Numbered from the stretch's first letter, positions 1-12,921 are shown. The stretch is 64,000 nt of DNA from Cannabis sativa (GCF_029168945.1 NC_083602.1:71010600-71074599), one strand, 5' to 3'. Numbers and translations are program-made. The notes: generated from the sequence alone by a model not told the origin.

Positions 1-1063
1 TGTGAAATAAGATATTCCTATAATTAAATTATTATTTTATCTAACCAACTATTTTTAAAAATTTAGGGTTGTTAAAAACAACCTTAAATATCTTTTCAAA
101 ATTTAAATTTCAAAAATAAATTTAATTTAAAATATCTAGGTTTCTTTGAATTATTTTATCAATTAAATTAAATATCTAATAAGATAAATGATTTGAGAAT
201 AACTAAAAAGATATTTTCAAAATCATTTTCTAATCTTATAATCTATAAAATTATAATAATAAAATAAACTAATTTTAAAATAGATATGGTTAGGCAATTA
301 TTATTTTAAAAATAAAATAATAAACAAATAATAATTATCCTAATTATATGTCAAAATATCTCAAATTAAGCATTATTCAAATTTCTACAAAATTATCTAG
401 GTTATTTAAATATTTTAAAATACTATTTATAAATATCTAATAAGTAAAATGATAAAAAAAAATATCATTTTTCTAACTTGTAATTTATAAATAATTAAAT
501 ATTTAACAAAATAACCAATTTTGAATTTAAAAATATTATGGTTAGAATATCTATAAAAAATATCTAAGTTAATTTCAAATTTATTAATTATTTTATTTAT
601 CATATAAGATAATTTTAATATAATATTTCAAATTAAAAGATAAGGCTATCATTTAATTTAAAATATGTATAATATTAAAATATCTGATCTTATAATTAAA
701 TAACTTATAAATATTAAAGAAATTAAAAAAATTTAAAATCTAAACATAATTTAAAAATAAAATAATCAATTTTTAAGTTTAAACCTCAAAATATAAAAAA
801 TTAATAATAATCTATTAAAAATTAGATATTATTAATTTAAAATTGATATTTAAGTTTAAATATATTAAAAATAATATTTTAGTTTTATTTTAGGGTTTGA
901 AAATTGGGAAAATTCGAAATTGGGAAAAAATCCCATAAAAATCGAATTTTGGTGCATGAGCACCTGCTGCCCCCGAGGAGGCTGCATGCAGCCTCCTACA
1001 CGCGCGCAGGTAGAAGGATGCAGGGGGACGTTCGCATTTCCTCGGCTTGTGCAGGGTGGAGAC
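1..1063 (-). mobile_element. Copia element B, part 1 of its non-coding leader
   Basis: This very AT-rich stretch has no credible coding sequence and ends in a GC-rich patch at about 950-1060. It continues across the insertion of element A into 12506-12921, which ends in a primer site and an LTR, so on the minus strand it is the 5' leader of a copia element whose gag and remaining parts lie left of the window. The same arrangement (LTR, primer site, GC-rich patch, AT-rich leader) is seen in A and D. The short open frame at 904-1092 begins at TTG, has no family resemblance and crosses the A insertion junction, so it is not called. Confidence 0.8.
976..997. repeat. 22-bp perfect palindrome in the leader of B
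   Basis: The half-site AGGAGGCTGCA is followed directly by its reverse complement. It lies in the GC-rich patch near the primer-site end of the leader. Part of it (GCAGCCTCCT) recurs at about 12524 on the far side of the A insertion, in the same leader. Confidence 0.9.
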
Positions 1064-2748
1064 TTTTGGAATTTATTTTACTAGGATCTTAGATCTACTC
1101 ACAAGTATGTTGATTTAACAACCTAAATATGAACTTCTAAAACGATAATAAATAAAACACATATAAAGTTAAGAAACCTTACAGTGGGTGCAGCGGAAGA
1201 ATATGTCTCCTTCCACTCAGATCTCTAACCCTTGATTCCTTTCTGTTGCAGAGTATAATCAAGATCTGAGCCCGAATGTCCTTCAGTTGGATGTGATCCT
1301 TCACAGTCTATTTATAAATAACTGCTAGGTTTAGGTTAGTAATTATTTTGGCATTAAAAAAATGAAAATAATAATTGGGAAACACACAACCAAGTGGCCG
1401 GCCATGGTGTGACTAGGCCTCACTTGGTTTTTGCAGTTTCCACAATATTATTTCTATTTTTCCAAAAATGTCATTTTTCCAATTCTTACCATTTAAATGC
1501 CAAAACTAATTATTTAATAACTAAAATAGATTATTAAATAATATTGTCATTTAATATAATTATTAATTAGACATATAGAATCTCTTAATTAATAATTAAA
1601 CCTAGAATCCCTTTTCTTTATAATTTCATCCCTGCTTAGTGAGAATTCACAAATTAGACATAGTCTAACTTTTAGAATTATAATTGATTAATCATAAATC
1701 AATTATTGAGTCTTACAAACAGTATGGTCTCAACTAGAATGGGGACCATGGATCTATATTGCTGAGCTTCCAATAAGTTGAACCGAATTTACCAAGTAAA
1801 TCCCTAACTTATTAATTCCTTGTTGAATCCACTCTTAGAACTTGGAATTGCACTCTCAGACTTATATAGAGCATTCTATATGTTCCACGATATAGATATG
1901 CTATCTCATTTAACCATTGTTATAATCTTAATGTGATCAAAGATCCTCTATATAGATGATTTACATCGAGATGGGATAAATTTAACGTTTTCACCCCTCA
2001 ATGTATTTGGCCCCTTAAAACACTTAGCTACCTGTAAATGATGTTTTAGTGATCTAAGATATAGTCACTGAAACAAGAGCTCATCCATTTACTTCTATTT
2101 AACTAAGCTCGAAGGGAATCATCACTTGACTTCTATACACCAGTAGAAGCTATAGATTCCATATTTATGTTCAGCGCTCCCACTCAGTCATGCTATCATG
2201 TTCCCAAAATTTACGTATCACCCTGACCCAAAAGTAGGCTTAACTAATAAATCAAAGAACATGAATAACACTCTTGAGATTGAGCCTAAGCATATCAGGA
2301 TTTAGATTCTTTTAATCAAAGATCAACTACTGATATTGACTTGGAAAGATACAACGGTAAGTTTATAATATCTTGACCAAGTTCAATATCGATCCAGGCC
2401 AATGTACACTCCATACATTCGAAACTAGTATACTTTACCAATGTCCTGGAAAGAACATAACACTTACTCCAAGTGTAAGTATACTTCATCGCTCATTATC
2501 ACATTAGTGTAAATCCAAAACACTGATGAACAGGGACTTAGTCTTTTGAATCATATAATCACAATCACATTCCACTGTGTTGACAATACTGTAATTGTGA
2601 ATGAATATATGTTCTGGACTTAACTGATTTTGTGCATATATATTAAACCATAAACATGAAAAATACATGTTAACATAATCAGTTCAAAACTCTTAAATTG
2701 ATAACTATCAGATTGTAATGGGTTTTATTTAGGGCACAAAACCCAACA
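1064..2748 (-). repeat. 3' LTR of element A
   Basis: About 1685 bp. The plus-strand left end reads TTTTGGAATTT where other copies have TGTTGGAATTT, and the right end is CCCAACA. The minus-strand TATA-box region lies near 1307-1318. It matches the 8960-12505 LTR throughout apart from scattered changes, and supplies the uninterrupted version of the site where the MULE-like element inserted in the other LTR. Confidence 0.93.
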
Positions 2749-4440
2749 AACTCCCACTTGCACTAACAATAAACCAGTTGTGCATTACAATCAATCTTTT
2801 GTCTTGATCTTCAGATCAAGTGTAGTATATTTGAATCCACCCAAATTTCTGGAATCAGGTTCATAAAACATTATGAAACATCCTTAACTATATGTTTTAC
2901 TCATCAAGGGATACTGAAATCCTTACTGCTTAATAAGTACATATCTCTCAAATTTTAAAATTTGGAACTGAGATAATGCAGTGTAGAATTTTCTTCAGTA
3001 AAAGAACTTTTCTGGTAATTTTGAATTTACAAAGTTATGTATATCTTTTCTGATGGAGCTTGAATTATTATAGATGGGTTTTAACACTCTTCTATAATAA
3101 CTCCTCCACCCCCAGAGTAACCACCATCTCAAATTCTTAATGAGTTGGTGTGGAAATTAGGATTACTAATATATAGTTCCTTAATATCTAACATATAGGT
3201 CACTTTCATAAATCTTTCTTGACTGTCCCCTGATGTTCCCTATTTGATTACATCTCAGATGGCTCCCACTCAATAGTAGATGTCTGGTTAAAATATACTT
3301 TTAACCTCTTATTATTGTTTTGAGGGATATCTCGTTGTGACTTATTGTCTTAGTCTGAAATTGTAAGTTTCTTTAAGGCTAGGTCATCAACATAGCAGTT
3401 TAGTATTTGAAGTGAAAAATACTTGCTAGAGATTAAGCAATCAAATTAAGATACCATAAAATTGTTATGAGGATTAGAAATCTTGACTCAAGTCATTCAA
3501 ATAGACTATGCAAGAATTCTTCTATCTTATTCTCATAATTCTGATAAGTTATTTCTATCCACGTGAATGGTTAGATTTATTTTATCAGTGGTGTTCTTAA
3601 GTTCCTATCACAAGTGTCAACCAAATGAGAATGGGTAAAGAATTTTAAAATTCTCCCACTCAATTTAGGTAGTGTAATACATTATCAAAGAACTTTATTG
3701 GTATCATTATCTATTACAAGAGTAAATCTAAACTGGAACATAAAATAAAGATCAAGGATTTATTCTGATAATAGCTAATTTATTATATTACTTCCATGTT
3801 TAAAATTATGTGTCACAAAGAGTACTGTGGAATAAAGTCCACCCCTAAGTATATAGAGATTATGATCCACCCCTAAAGGTTGTAGAGATCATGATTCTCT
3901 AAGTGTTATAGAGATTATGTGGAGTTGAATATGATAAAGAGTTCAATAGATATAAAAGATCGTTGAACTGCATATTATTCTTAACTTTTTCTCCACCCCT
4001 ATCAGATCAAAAGATCTTTTTATTAAACAAATTCTTAATAATTATTTTAGAATTAACAATTATTCATAAACATAGAAATAATTTCTAATGTTTATGTAGT
4101 AATAACTCTGTAAAGAGTTTAAACAACTATAGAATTTGTATCAATAATAAAAACACATACACATACAAACATAATAAATATAATAATTGGTAATTGATTT
4201 ATAAGATAAAGTAATGAAGCTCAACTCATATATTGCAATTTATTTGTAAAAAAAAACTTAATTATAAATTAAAAAAATTGTTTGCAACATTATGAGAAAA
4301 GAACAGGGAATAAAATCCCAAACTTGAAATCCAAATTGTTTTAAAATTGAAACAATTAATTCAAAAGTAAATAAATAAATGAGCTTCTTCTTTATCTTTG
4401 ACGAACTCCATCCCCTTATCCAGCTTTCAAATCCAACTCG
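2749..4440 (-). pseudogene. Pol vestiges of element A
   Basis: No long ORF survives, but short islands align in order with the pol gene of element C. CCACCCCTA motifs at about 3838-4001 correspond on the minus strand to the integrase DRGGE and TRGGL codons. GTCATCAACATAG near 3386 corresponds to the reverse transcriptase YVDD box. The CCACCCCCAGAGTAA string near 3108 corresponds to the RNase H GGGAVVW segment. The polypurine tract (AAGTGGGAGTT in sense) abuts the LTR at 2749-2759. The same islands occur in element D, so the decay predates the two insertions. Confidence 0.75.
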
Positions 4441-4458
4441 CTAAGGCAGCACCTGAGT

Positions 4459-5421
4459 TTAAGAAGCTTGAGTTGTAAGAAGAAAAATAAACAAGCTTAG
4501 TAGTCCAGAATTAATAATCCAAATGGATAATAATTCACTAAAACTCATCAGTTTATAGAAAGAAATACCTTGTTTCTTTGCAAGAAGCTTGGGACATTGG
4601 GGTTTCCGATGGCCTTTCTCATTGCAGTAGAAACACTTTCCTTTTGGTGTATCACCAGAAGCTGCAGCCTTTTTGTGCTTAGCTGTTTTCACAGCTTGAG
4701 CTCGCTTCTTGGCATTTTTCCACTTCTTCTTATTCTTGGGTTTGGAAGTAGAGGCAACGTGTGCCTCAGGATTATTCGTCCTATTACCATTTCTAGAATT
4801 CTGAGGTTTACTCCCTTTCTTCTTGGGTCCTCCAATCAAATTTTCATATGTCTGAAGGTCATTGACTAACGTGTGAAAGTCTTGTTCCTTCTTGTTCATG
4901 ACATAATTTGATGTATAGGGCAAAAAATCTGGAGTCAGACTATTCAAGATGAGACTCACTTGAGTTGTCTGATCCATTTCACCACCATGATTCTGGGCTT
5001 CCTGGAAATAACCTGCCATTTGGAGAAGGTGATCAAGCACATTCTGATGGGGTTCCATTCGTGCATTGATAAATTTCTTAGTCGCGTCAAAGCAAGACTG
5101 GATAGATGCCATACCGAATAGCTCAGTTAACTACGTCATGATTTGTGCAGCCGTGACAGCGTTAGCAAACCTTGTTTTCAAGGTGTCAACCATGCTGGAA
5201 AGCATGAAGTATCGAGCTTTATTGTTAGCATTCTGCCAACGCTCGAACTTCTCTTTAACAGCTTTGGTTGCATTGTCACCTGGCTGTTCAGGAGACGGCT
5301 CAGTCAACACAAATAGGGAACTTTCACCTATGAGAGCAATATTAATGTTCTCTCTCCATTTAGGGAAGGTAGATCCATTTAGCTTATTTTCAGTCAACAG
5401 TGACAACATGGGATTTGACAT
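4459..5421 (-). pseudogene. gag: Gag of element A, one in-frame stop
   Basis: The frame starts at MSNPMLSLLTENKLNGS and runs to a CCHC nucleocapsid knuckle, CFYCNEKGHRKPQC, with all four ligands present. It is a copia-type gag of the UBN2/Retrotran_gag_2 class, the structural protein that forms the cytoplasmic particle. The frame is open except for one TAG near 5118-5121, at a position where the gag of element D has lysine. A basic lysine-rich stretch precedes the knuckle. The 3' end reads through about 35 residues not seen in D because the D stop codon is changed here. No pol frame follows. The reading on the opposite strand at 4570-4869 is a shadow. Confidence 0.85.
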
Positions 5422-5569
5422 GGCAATTTAGGATACTACAAAATAATAAATAGGAATCAATTATGGTTTAACACAAAATCTTATTCAGAAATTATTAGCA
5501 CATAGCAAGTAGGAATGACTAGAGAAAATACTAAAAATACAATCCTAAATAATTTCCAAGGTTTTCAAC

Positions 5570-5935
5570 AAACTGATATCAGTGTCCCGTTTAGGCGAGA
5601 GTCAAAGCTATCATCCATTGAATAGAGTTGTCAGCTCATCTAAAACGATAAACATTCTAGCAGCCTTTTATTCGATCAAAAAGAGAATCCGGTTGTCCCA
5701 TTTAGGCGAGAGTCAAGGTCATTCCTATTTCATGAGCTTCCACCATTGTTTCATACGTTTGTAAGTCAAATACAGTCGCCACCATTAGGGTGATCAATAC
5801 TAATATAAAACACTTACAAATATACTTATCTTTCGAGATTAAACGGTGCTAACTTGCTAATGAACGTTCCTCCATTAGGGAGGATTACTCACTAAAACAA
5901 AAGTTATGTAAAACCAACAATGGAGATCAAATATC
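5570..5935 (-). promoter_or_regulatory. Conserved leader block with two CTAAT-loop hairpins (A)
   Basis: It lies upstream of the gag start on the minus strand. It contains two copies of the 20-mer whose sense is GACTCTCGCCTAAACGGGAC (5584-5603, and 5695-5714 with one change), and two hairpins: CACC/GGTG at 5780-5792 and CCTCC/GGAGG at 5869-5883, each with plus-strand loop ATTAG (sense CTAAT). The same block is at 49870-50230 in element C and 57420-57775 in element D. A role in the genomic RNA (packaging, dimerisation, or initiation at gag) is inferred from position and conservation. Confidence 0.7.
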
Positions 5936-8900
5936 TTAACAATAATAAAGTTCATTATTTAAAATGTATTTTCTTTTATTATTTATTTATTTAATTAAAT
6001 TTTAAATTTAGAATAAAGTTCTAAATAAAATTTAATTTAATATTTATAAAATTAAACTTAGATGGTTAAGAAAATAAAATGAATTATTTCCATCTTAGTA
6101 TTAATTTTCCAATAAATATTAAGAAAATTGCTTAATTTAAGTTGTATTAATTTAAATTAATTTGCAACTGAAATTTAAATTTTCTATAAATATATATATT
6201 GTATTTCAAAAAATTAAAGTATAAAATTATACAATTTTCGAAATACATTAAAAAAAATAAATTAAACTTTACTAGAAAAAATACTTCAAGCAAGAATACT
6301 ATCTATCTAGATTTTCTTTGACTAATTAATTCAATTTCTAATAATAATATATTTTAGTTCCTCTATTAATCATTAAAAAAATTGATTTAAGTTGATTCAA
6401 AAATTAATTAAATAAATAATTAATTTACAACTTTAATCTATTTTTCAAGATAAATTCAAAATCATCTTGCATAATCAAATGCAATTTCGAAAAATATTGA
6501 TTAATAAAATAAATAAAATATATTTTGAAAATTATTCAAATTTAAGTTGTTAAAAATTACCAACTTAAAATAATTTTCTATTTAATTAAATGTCTTGAAA
6601 ATTACAATATTTAAGTATCATGATGAAAATCAACTTAGATACTTAATTTTCAATTTAATTAAATGTATTAAATTCAAGAAATAAATAATTAAGTATAGAG
6701 AAGACTTAATTATTAATTTCCAGTTTAATACTAGGAAGAATATTCTTAACTTGAATTGTACCAAATTAATTATTAAACAATTAATTTCACAATCAATGAT
6801 ATTTTCCTATTTTAATATTAGAAATAAAAAACTAGTATAGAAATAACTATCTAGAAAATATCTTAATTTAACTAAGTATCTTTTCAAGATTTGGAAAATA
6901 TCTGATTTAAGTTGTTATAGAAAGAATTTAAAATAAGCAACTTAAAATTTTCCAAATAAAATTTAATTAAATATCAAAATTAGGTGGTAACTACCTAATT
7001 TAAGAATATTCCATTTTAAGTTTCAAAACAACTTAAAAAATATCTTAAGAATCTTCAATAACCAATTCCTAGAATTCCTCAACTTAATATTAAATTCAAA
7101 AGATATTCAAATTTAAGTTAATAAGGAAAATTAGTAATAACTAATTTATAACTTAAATAGGAATATTTAATGAAATAATAAAAATAAGTTTCAGAAAGAA
7201 TCTAGTTCGTTAAAATTCTTTATTAATTAAATACAAGAAAAATAGAAATAGTTTATCTAGAAATAATATCTTAAACTAAGAGTGTTTTTCTTAAAATTAA
7301 CTTTAAAATATTAAAATGAAAATAAATTTCATATATTTTAAAAGTTAATTATGTTGCTAATCAATTTTATTAGGTTAAACTAATTTAATTAACCTAGTAC
7401 AATTATTCAAATCAGGCAAATGAGCCTTCACAATTGGGGTAGTTCATGTGAGGGGGAGCTGGGTTCAGTATGTCGTACCCACTTCTATTGGCCCCCATCT
7501 CTCACACAAGGCCCAAAAGAGAGGAATTTAACATTAAAATGAATAACTGTTATTAATTGAATAGGTTCAAAAAATAAATGGACCTAAATAAAATCTATCA
7601 GGGTGTGACATTTTATTTAGCAACAACCTATATGAATCTATAATCAAATAAATATATAGGCTCACACAGGCACACAGATTTGGATGGACCCTATCATGTT
7701 ACTAGGTCATACACAGATGAAAGAAGAATGTAAAATTTACCTGCTACAAATTATTTACTTGACCTATTGACAATTGAACCATGTGTTAAAATCAGATAAT
7801 TGGATCTGTCAACAAGTTAACCATGGAAATTTAGATCAAGCAATAATAGGTTTTAGAAAAAAAAAACTTACAAACAATCTAAAACACATACTCCTGCAAC
7901 AAGTTAGATTTGGATAGTTGAATGTAGGATTTATTTAATTTAAAATATTAAATATATTTCGAAAAAGATTAAATAAAAAATATTTTCAAATTTTAAAATG
8001 AAATAAAATAATAATTTAAATTAAACCTACAATTTTGAAAAATTAGGTTTCAAGTAACCTAAATATCATTTAAAAAAAATTGCTAACTTACCTTTTAAAC
8101 TTCATGTTATTTAATAAATTAAATATTCAATAAAATAGAAAATGATAAATACATACCCCTTTCTGATTTTATAATTTAATTTAAGAAAATAACAAAATTT
8201 AAAAGTTAACAAAATTATTTTATTTCCCTTTTTAAAATACCATGATTATAGTAATCTTATTTTAAATAAGGTTAAATTACTTAAAAAATATATTTTATAA
8301 AAAATTTATATCTGACCTTATAAAAAAAATAAAATAATCAAATTTTAAAGAAAATAAGAAAAGAGGTAAGCAAAATTAATTTTTACCTATTTTCAAATTC
8401 AAATTACACTAATATCTAAAATTAATTTTGAAAGATCAAATTAATTTATTTATGATAATTAGATTTGAAAATTGAAAAACAAAAATCAAAATGCAAAACT
8501 ACACAAAAAATCAGAAGTTAATTCCATTAAATAGCATGAAAAATCGAAAAAAACGAAAAAAAAAAAATGGCAGGTGGTACGGACAGTATGCAAAGCATAC
8601 TGTCCGCGCGCGTGGAAGGGGGAACATTGCCGAGAAAACTAGGCCCAGGGGTCCCCATGCATGATTTCCGCGCGTGTAGAAGGGTGTTCACCACCCCGAT
8701 TTTTTCCGATTTTCAAAAATTCATAACTAATTCAAATAAAATCGAAATCAAGTGCTGTAAAAAAGTAAATTGCTTAACTTTTTCCAAACTATCCAATAAA
8801 AATAATTCCAGAAACAGAAAATCAATTATTTTTCCCAGAATTCACAAATATCAACGAAACATTAATATGACACACCATGATACCATCCAAATCACAAACA

Positions 8901-8940
8901 AATCGTTTTAAGTCCAAATTTCTTGCAAGCAAATAAATTA
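5936..8940 (-). other. AT-rich non-coding leader of element A
   Basis: About 3 kb with almost no open frame longer than 100 codons and extreme AT content, between the conserved leader block and the primer site. A GC-rich patch at about 8567-8700 lies near the primer-site end. The frame at 8567-8911 crosses that patch and resembles nothing I recognise. Element D has a leader of similar length and composition at 54359-57420. Confidence 0.8.
8581..8605. repeat. Perfect 11-bp hairpin in the leader of A
   Basis: GGACAGTATGC, loop AAA, then the exact reverse complement. It lies in the GC-rich patch some 340 bp from the primer site. Element D has a short related stretch (CTGTCCGTACAG near 54645) but not this stem. 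Confidence 0.9.
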
Positions 8941-8957
8941 CCATGGCTCTGGTGCCA
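8941..8957 (-). other. Primer binding site of element A
   Basis: In sense it reads TGGCACCAGAGCCATGG, two bases inside the LTR. Plant copia elements commonly use the initiator tRNA-Met, with complement TGGTATCAGAGC. This site keeps the flanking bases but differs at positions 4-6. Confidence 0.75.
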
Positions 8958-9428
8958 GTTATTGGAATTTATTTTACCAGGATCTTAGATCTACTCACAA
9001 GTATGTTGATTTAACAACCTGAATTTGAACTTCTAAAACGATAATAAATAAAACATATATAAAGTTAAGAAACCTTACAGTGGGTGCAGCGGGATAATAT
9101 ATCTCCTTCCACTCAAATCTCTAACCCTTAATTCCTTTCTCTTGCAGAGTATAATCAAGATCTGAGCCCGAATGTCCTTCAGTTGGATGTGATCCTTCAC
9201 AGTCTATTTATAAATAACTGCTAGGTTTAGGTTAGTAATTATTTTGGCATTAAAAAAAGAAATTTTTACATGAAAAATCCATTTTATACAATTTATTACA
9301 AAATTACGCACACACGCCTATGACTACATTTTTACTTACAAAGTTGCTTTTATTACACAAATACCACTTAGTCATCATTCCATCCATCATCAATCAAATC
9401 CTACTCTCTTCCCCCTCTTTTTTCATTT

Positions 9429-9856
9429 TCTATCAATCAATCCATCATTTCACTCTTTTTTTTTTTTTTTTTTATTTTTAATTTTATTTCAGTTTTTAAT
9501 TTTTTATTTTTAATTTTATTTCAATTTTTAATTTTTAATTTTTAATTTTATTTTCAGTTTTTAATTTTTAATTTTTTTTCCATAACAATTTTTCTTTTCT
9601 TTTTATTGTTAATTTTTAATTGTAAAGCTAGTTTCTTATATATTGTTGCTTAGGTCTAGGATTGACTTCTATCAATCAATCCAACATTTCACTCTCTTTT
9701 TTTCTTCTTTTCTTTTTATTTTTAATTTTATTTCAGTTTTTAATTTTTAATTTTTAATTTTATTTCAGTTTTTAATTTTAAATTTTTTTTACATAACAAT
9801 TCTTCTTTTCTTTTTATTTTTAATTTTTAATTGTAAAGCTAGTTTCTTATATATTC
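9429..9856. repeat. Tandem duplication in the MULE, ~239-bp unit
   Basis: TCTATCAATCAATCCA starts both copies (9429 and 9668). Both continue through the same T-rich run, CATAACAATT, and TTGTAAAGCTAGTTTCTTAT. Confidence 0.85.
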
Positions 9857-10211
9857 TTACGAAGAAACGGACCTTGATAACATATGGAGCGACTGTGTAG
9901 AGAATAAAGCCAGAAAGAGTATAGAAATCATTGTGCTTCTTATGTATGTTTGCTCAACAAATAATGCAGAGATTTCATTGTCAACGTTTCTGGGAAAAAA
10001 GCTAATGTTGGTGCTGATGTTCGAACCGAGGTTTGTTTTCGGTTTCTTTTTGGTTTTCTCCCATATTTGAAATTTTACACCTTCTATATATATTTTTTTA
10101 ATATGTTTTTTATCTAGTTGTTTCCTGTCCATTTTTATATCATCAATGGGTAACAATGAGATTTATCGTGGATGTTGATGTTCAAAGAGTTTTTCCTGTA
10201 TTTTAGTTTGT

Positions 10212-10590
10212 ATACAGTTGTTTTGTAGTTTTATTATAGTTTTGCTACTTGCATATGTTATTTCACTATAAAATTAATATGCAACTATTTGCACAAAACT
10301 TACTATGTATAACTACTATTTTTTAGTCCCCATCAAATTAAATTCTTGCATAATATATAAACTATCATAAAACGATAATGCAACTATAAGGCAACTATTT
10401 GCACTTGCATACAGTTGTTTTGTAGTTTTATTATAGTTTTGCTACTGGCATATGTTATTTCACTATAAAATTAATATGCAACTATTTGCACAAAACTTAC
10501 TATGTATAACTACTATTTCTTAGTCCCCATCAAATTAAATTCTTGCATAATATATAAACTATCATAAAACGATAATGCAACTATAAGGCA
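10212..10590. repeat. Tandem duplication in the MULE, ~198-bp unit
   Basis: Two adjacent copies starting TACAGTTGTTTTGTAG (10212 and 10410), nearly identical over about 180 bp, both ending GCAACTATAAGGCAAC. Confidence 0.92.
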
Positions 10591-12505
10591 ACCAAAACAA
10601 AAAATAAATCAAAATGTAACTGTATATAACGTAGATGTATTATTCATGAGGTTTTTTTAAAAATTTTCACATCATACATTGTTTTGAATTTGGTGGGAGG
10701 TCCAGATCTATTTGTTACAGATCTACATTTCATGAATCTGGATTTCGATATTGGGGGGAGTTGTTTTGATCGAATAAAACAGAAAACAAATGTGTAATTT
10801 CAGTTTCTTCACAGTTTTTCTGATTTTTTTTTTCGTCATTTTCAGTTTAGATCATTGCAGGTATTTTTTTCCAGTTGTTTTTGCCAGAATTAATAGTTGT
10901 ATTTTTCTCGTTTTGGTTTCATTTTGGTTGTTTTGCGGTTTTGAAACGAGCGCGTATTTTCATCTTCATGGTTCGCTCTGTACAGCTGAAGGCTTAGTGC
11001 ATGTGGTATTTTTGTAAATATTTGTATGTGGACTGTATAAATGTTTAATGGGCCGGCCCAAAGTATTTTTGTAATTTTTTTTCCTTTTTTGTATTTTTTT
11101 GTTTTTTTCCCTTAAAAAAATGAAAATAATAATTGGGAAACACACAACCAAGTGGCCGGCCATGGTGTGACTAGGCCTCACTTGGTTTTTGCAGTTTCCA
11201 CAATATTATTTCTATTTTTCCAAAAATGCAATTTTTCCAATTCTTACCATTTAAATGCCAAAACTAATTATTTAATAACTAAAATAGATTATTAAATAAT
11301 ATTGTCATTTAATATAATTATTAATTAGACATATAGAATCTCTTAATTAATAATTAAACCTAGAATCCCTTTTCTCTATAATTTCATCCTGCTTAGTGAG
11401 AATTCACAAATTAGACATAGTCTAACTTTTAGAATTATAATTGATTAATCATAAATCAATTATTAAGTCTTACAAACAGTATGGTCTCAACTAGAATGGG
11501 GACCATGGATCTATATTGCTGAGCTTCCAATAAGTTGAATCGAATTTACCAAGTAAATCCCTAACTTATTAATTCCTTGTTGAATCCACTCTTAGAACTT
11601 GGAATTACTTTCTCAGACTTATATAGAGCATTCTATATGTTCCACGATATAGATATGCTATCTCATTTAACCATTGTTATAATCTTAATGTGATCAAAGA
11701 TCCTCTATATAGATGATTTACATCAAGATGGGATAAATTTACCGTTTTCACCCCTCAATGTATTTGGCCCCTTAAAACACTTAGCTACCTGTAAATGATG
11801 TTTTAGTGATCTAAGATATAGTCACTGAAACAAGAGCTCATCCATTTACTTCTATTTAACTAAGCTCGAAGGGAATCATCACTTGACTTCTATACACCCG
11901 TAGAAGCTATAGATTCCATATTTATGTTCAGCGCTCCCACTCAGTCATGCTATCATGTTCCCAAAATTTACGTATCACCCTGACCCAAAAGTAGGCTTAA
12001 CTAATAAATCAAAGAACATGAATAGCACTCCTGAGATTGAGCCTAAGCATATCAGGATTTAGATTCTTTTAATCTAAGATCAACTACTGATATTGACTTG
12101 GAAAGATACAACGGTAAGTTTATAATATCTTGACCAAGTTCAATATCGGTCCACTCCAATGTACACTCCATACATTCGAAACTAGTATACTTTACCAATG
12201 TCCTGTAAAGAACATAACACTTACTCCAAGTGTAAGTATACTTCATCGCTCATTATCACATTAGTGTAAATCCAAAACACTGATGAAAAGGGACTTAATC
12301 TTTGGAATCATATAATCACAATCACATTCCACTGTGTTGACAATACTGTAATTGTGAATGAATATATGTTCTGGACTTAACTGATTTTGTGCATATATAT
12401 TAAAGCATAAACATGAAAAATACATGTTAACATAATCACTTCAAAACTCTTTAATTGATAATTATTAGATTGTAATGGGTTTTATTTAGGGCACAAAACC
12501 CAACA

Positions 12506-12921
12506 GAGACATGGCGGGTGCAGCCTCCTGGGTGAGGCATGCGTGTCTGAATGTGTGCTTAACCGAGGAATTCAGACAAAAACGTGTGCACGGATCAGCG
12601 TCTAGTCCGAGGGTCTAGTGCGATGGTGCACCACCCTCGACACCCAAAGAACCCAATTTTTCAAAAATTCATAGCTCAATTTTTATCGGAATCGAGTTCC
12701 GTAAAAACCAAAATTGCTTAATTTTTCACAAGGAATCCAAATAAAATATTTTCAGAACAAAAGTAAAATTATTTTCATGGAAAAATTTCGTAATTTACGT
12801 ACATTCATCAAATAATCACATAAACCAACATTAACACATCCAAATTAACATCCAAAAAATATTCATTGTTTTAAATCTATATTTTATGAAAGTAAATCAT
12901 TACCATGGCTCTGAGGCCAGT
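12506..12921 (-). mobile_element. Element B leader, part 2, with primer site
   Basis: This continues 1-1063 after the A insertion. It contains a GC-rich patch (12506-12660) and then an AT-rich stretch. The primer site (sense TGGCCTCAGAGCCATGG, plus-strand 12903-12919) lies next to the LTR at 12922. The primer sequence is the same variant as in element D. Confidence 0.85.

Larger units (their letters stand above)
9259..11111. mobile_element. Mutator-like (MULE) non-autonomous element
   Basis: An insertion of 1853 bp flanked by the 9-bp direct repeat TTAAAAAAA (9250-9258 and 11112-11120). The uninterrupted LTR at about 1353-1362 carries this 9-mer once, which demonstrates the duplication. Nine-bp duplications are characteristic of MULEs. 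The termini are imperfect inverted repeats of about 50 bp (left GAAATTTTTACATGAAAA; the right end in reverse starts GGGAAAAAAAC; both share ATTACAAAA near base 37). No transposase is present. The interior has two tandem duplications and a few short frames, such as minus 9857-10156, of no recognisable family. A captured gene fragment cannot be excluded. Confidence 0.82.
1064..12505 (-). mobile_element. Non-autonomous copia element A, complete with TSD
   Basis: On the minus strand the order is 5' LTR (8960-12505, itself interrupted), primer site (8941-8957), AT-rich leader, a gag ORF with one stop (4459-5421), pol vestiges, polypurine tract and 3' LTR (1064-2748). A 5-bp target duplication GAGAC flanks it (1059-1063 and 12506-12510), and the sequence on both sides is the leader of element B. 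There is no open protease, integrase or reverse transcriptase, so it must have moved with enzymes supplied in trans. Its structure matches element D at 52432-62525. Confidence 0.93.
8960..12505 (-). repeat. 5' LTR of element A, split by a MULE-like insertion
   Basis: The two parts are 8960-9258 and 11121-12505. Together, without the insert and its extra 9-bp duplication, they give about 1684 bp, matching the other LTR of A. The outer end is TATTGGAATTT (expected TGTTGG) and the inner plus-strand right end is CCCAACA. Confidence 0.9.

Noticed and set aside
4570..4869. 99-codon plus-strand frame (and the like at 58470-58811)
   Set aside because: Both are antisense to gag of A and D. They are similar only because the gag genes are similar.
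9857..10156. 99-codon frame in the MULE, minus strand
   Set aside because: No resemblance to a MULE transposase or a known gene, and it overlaps low-complexity DNA.
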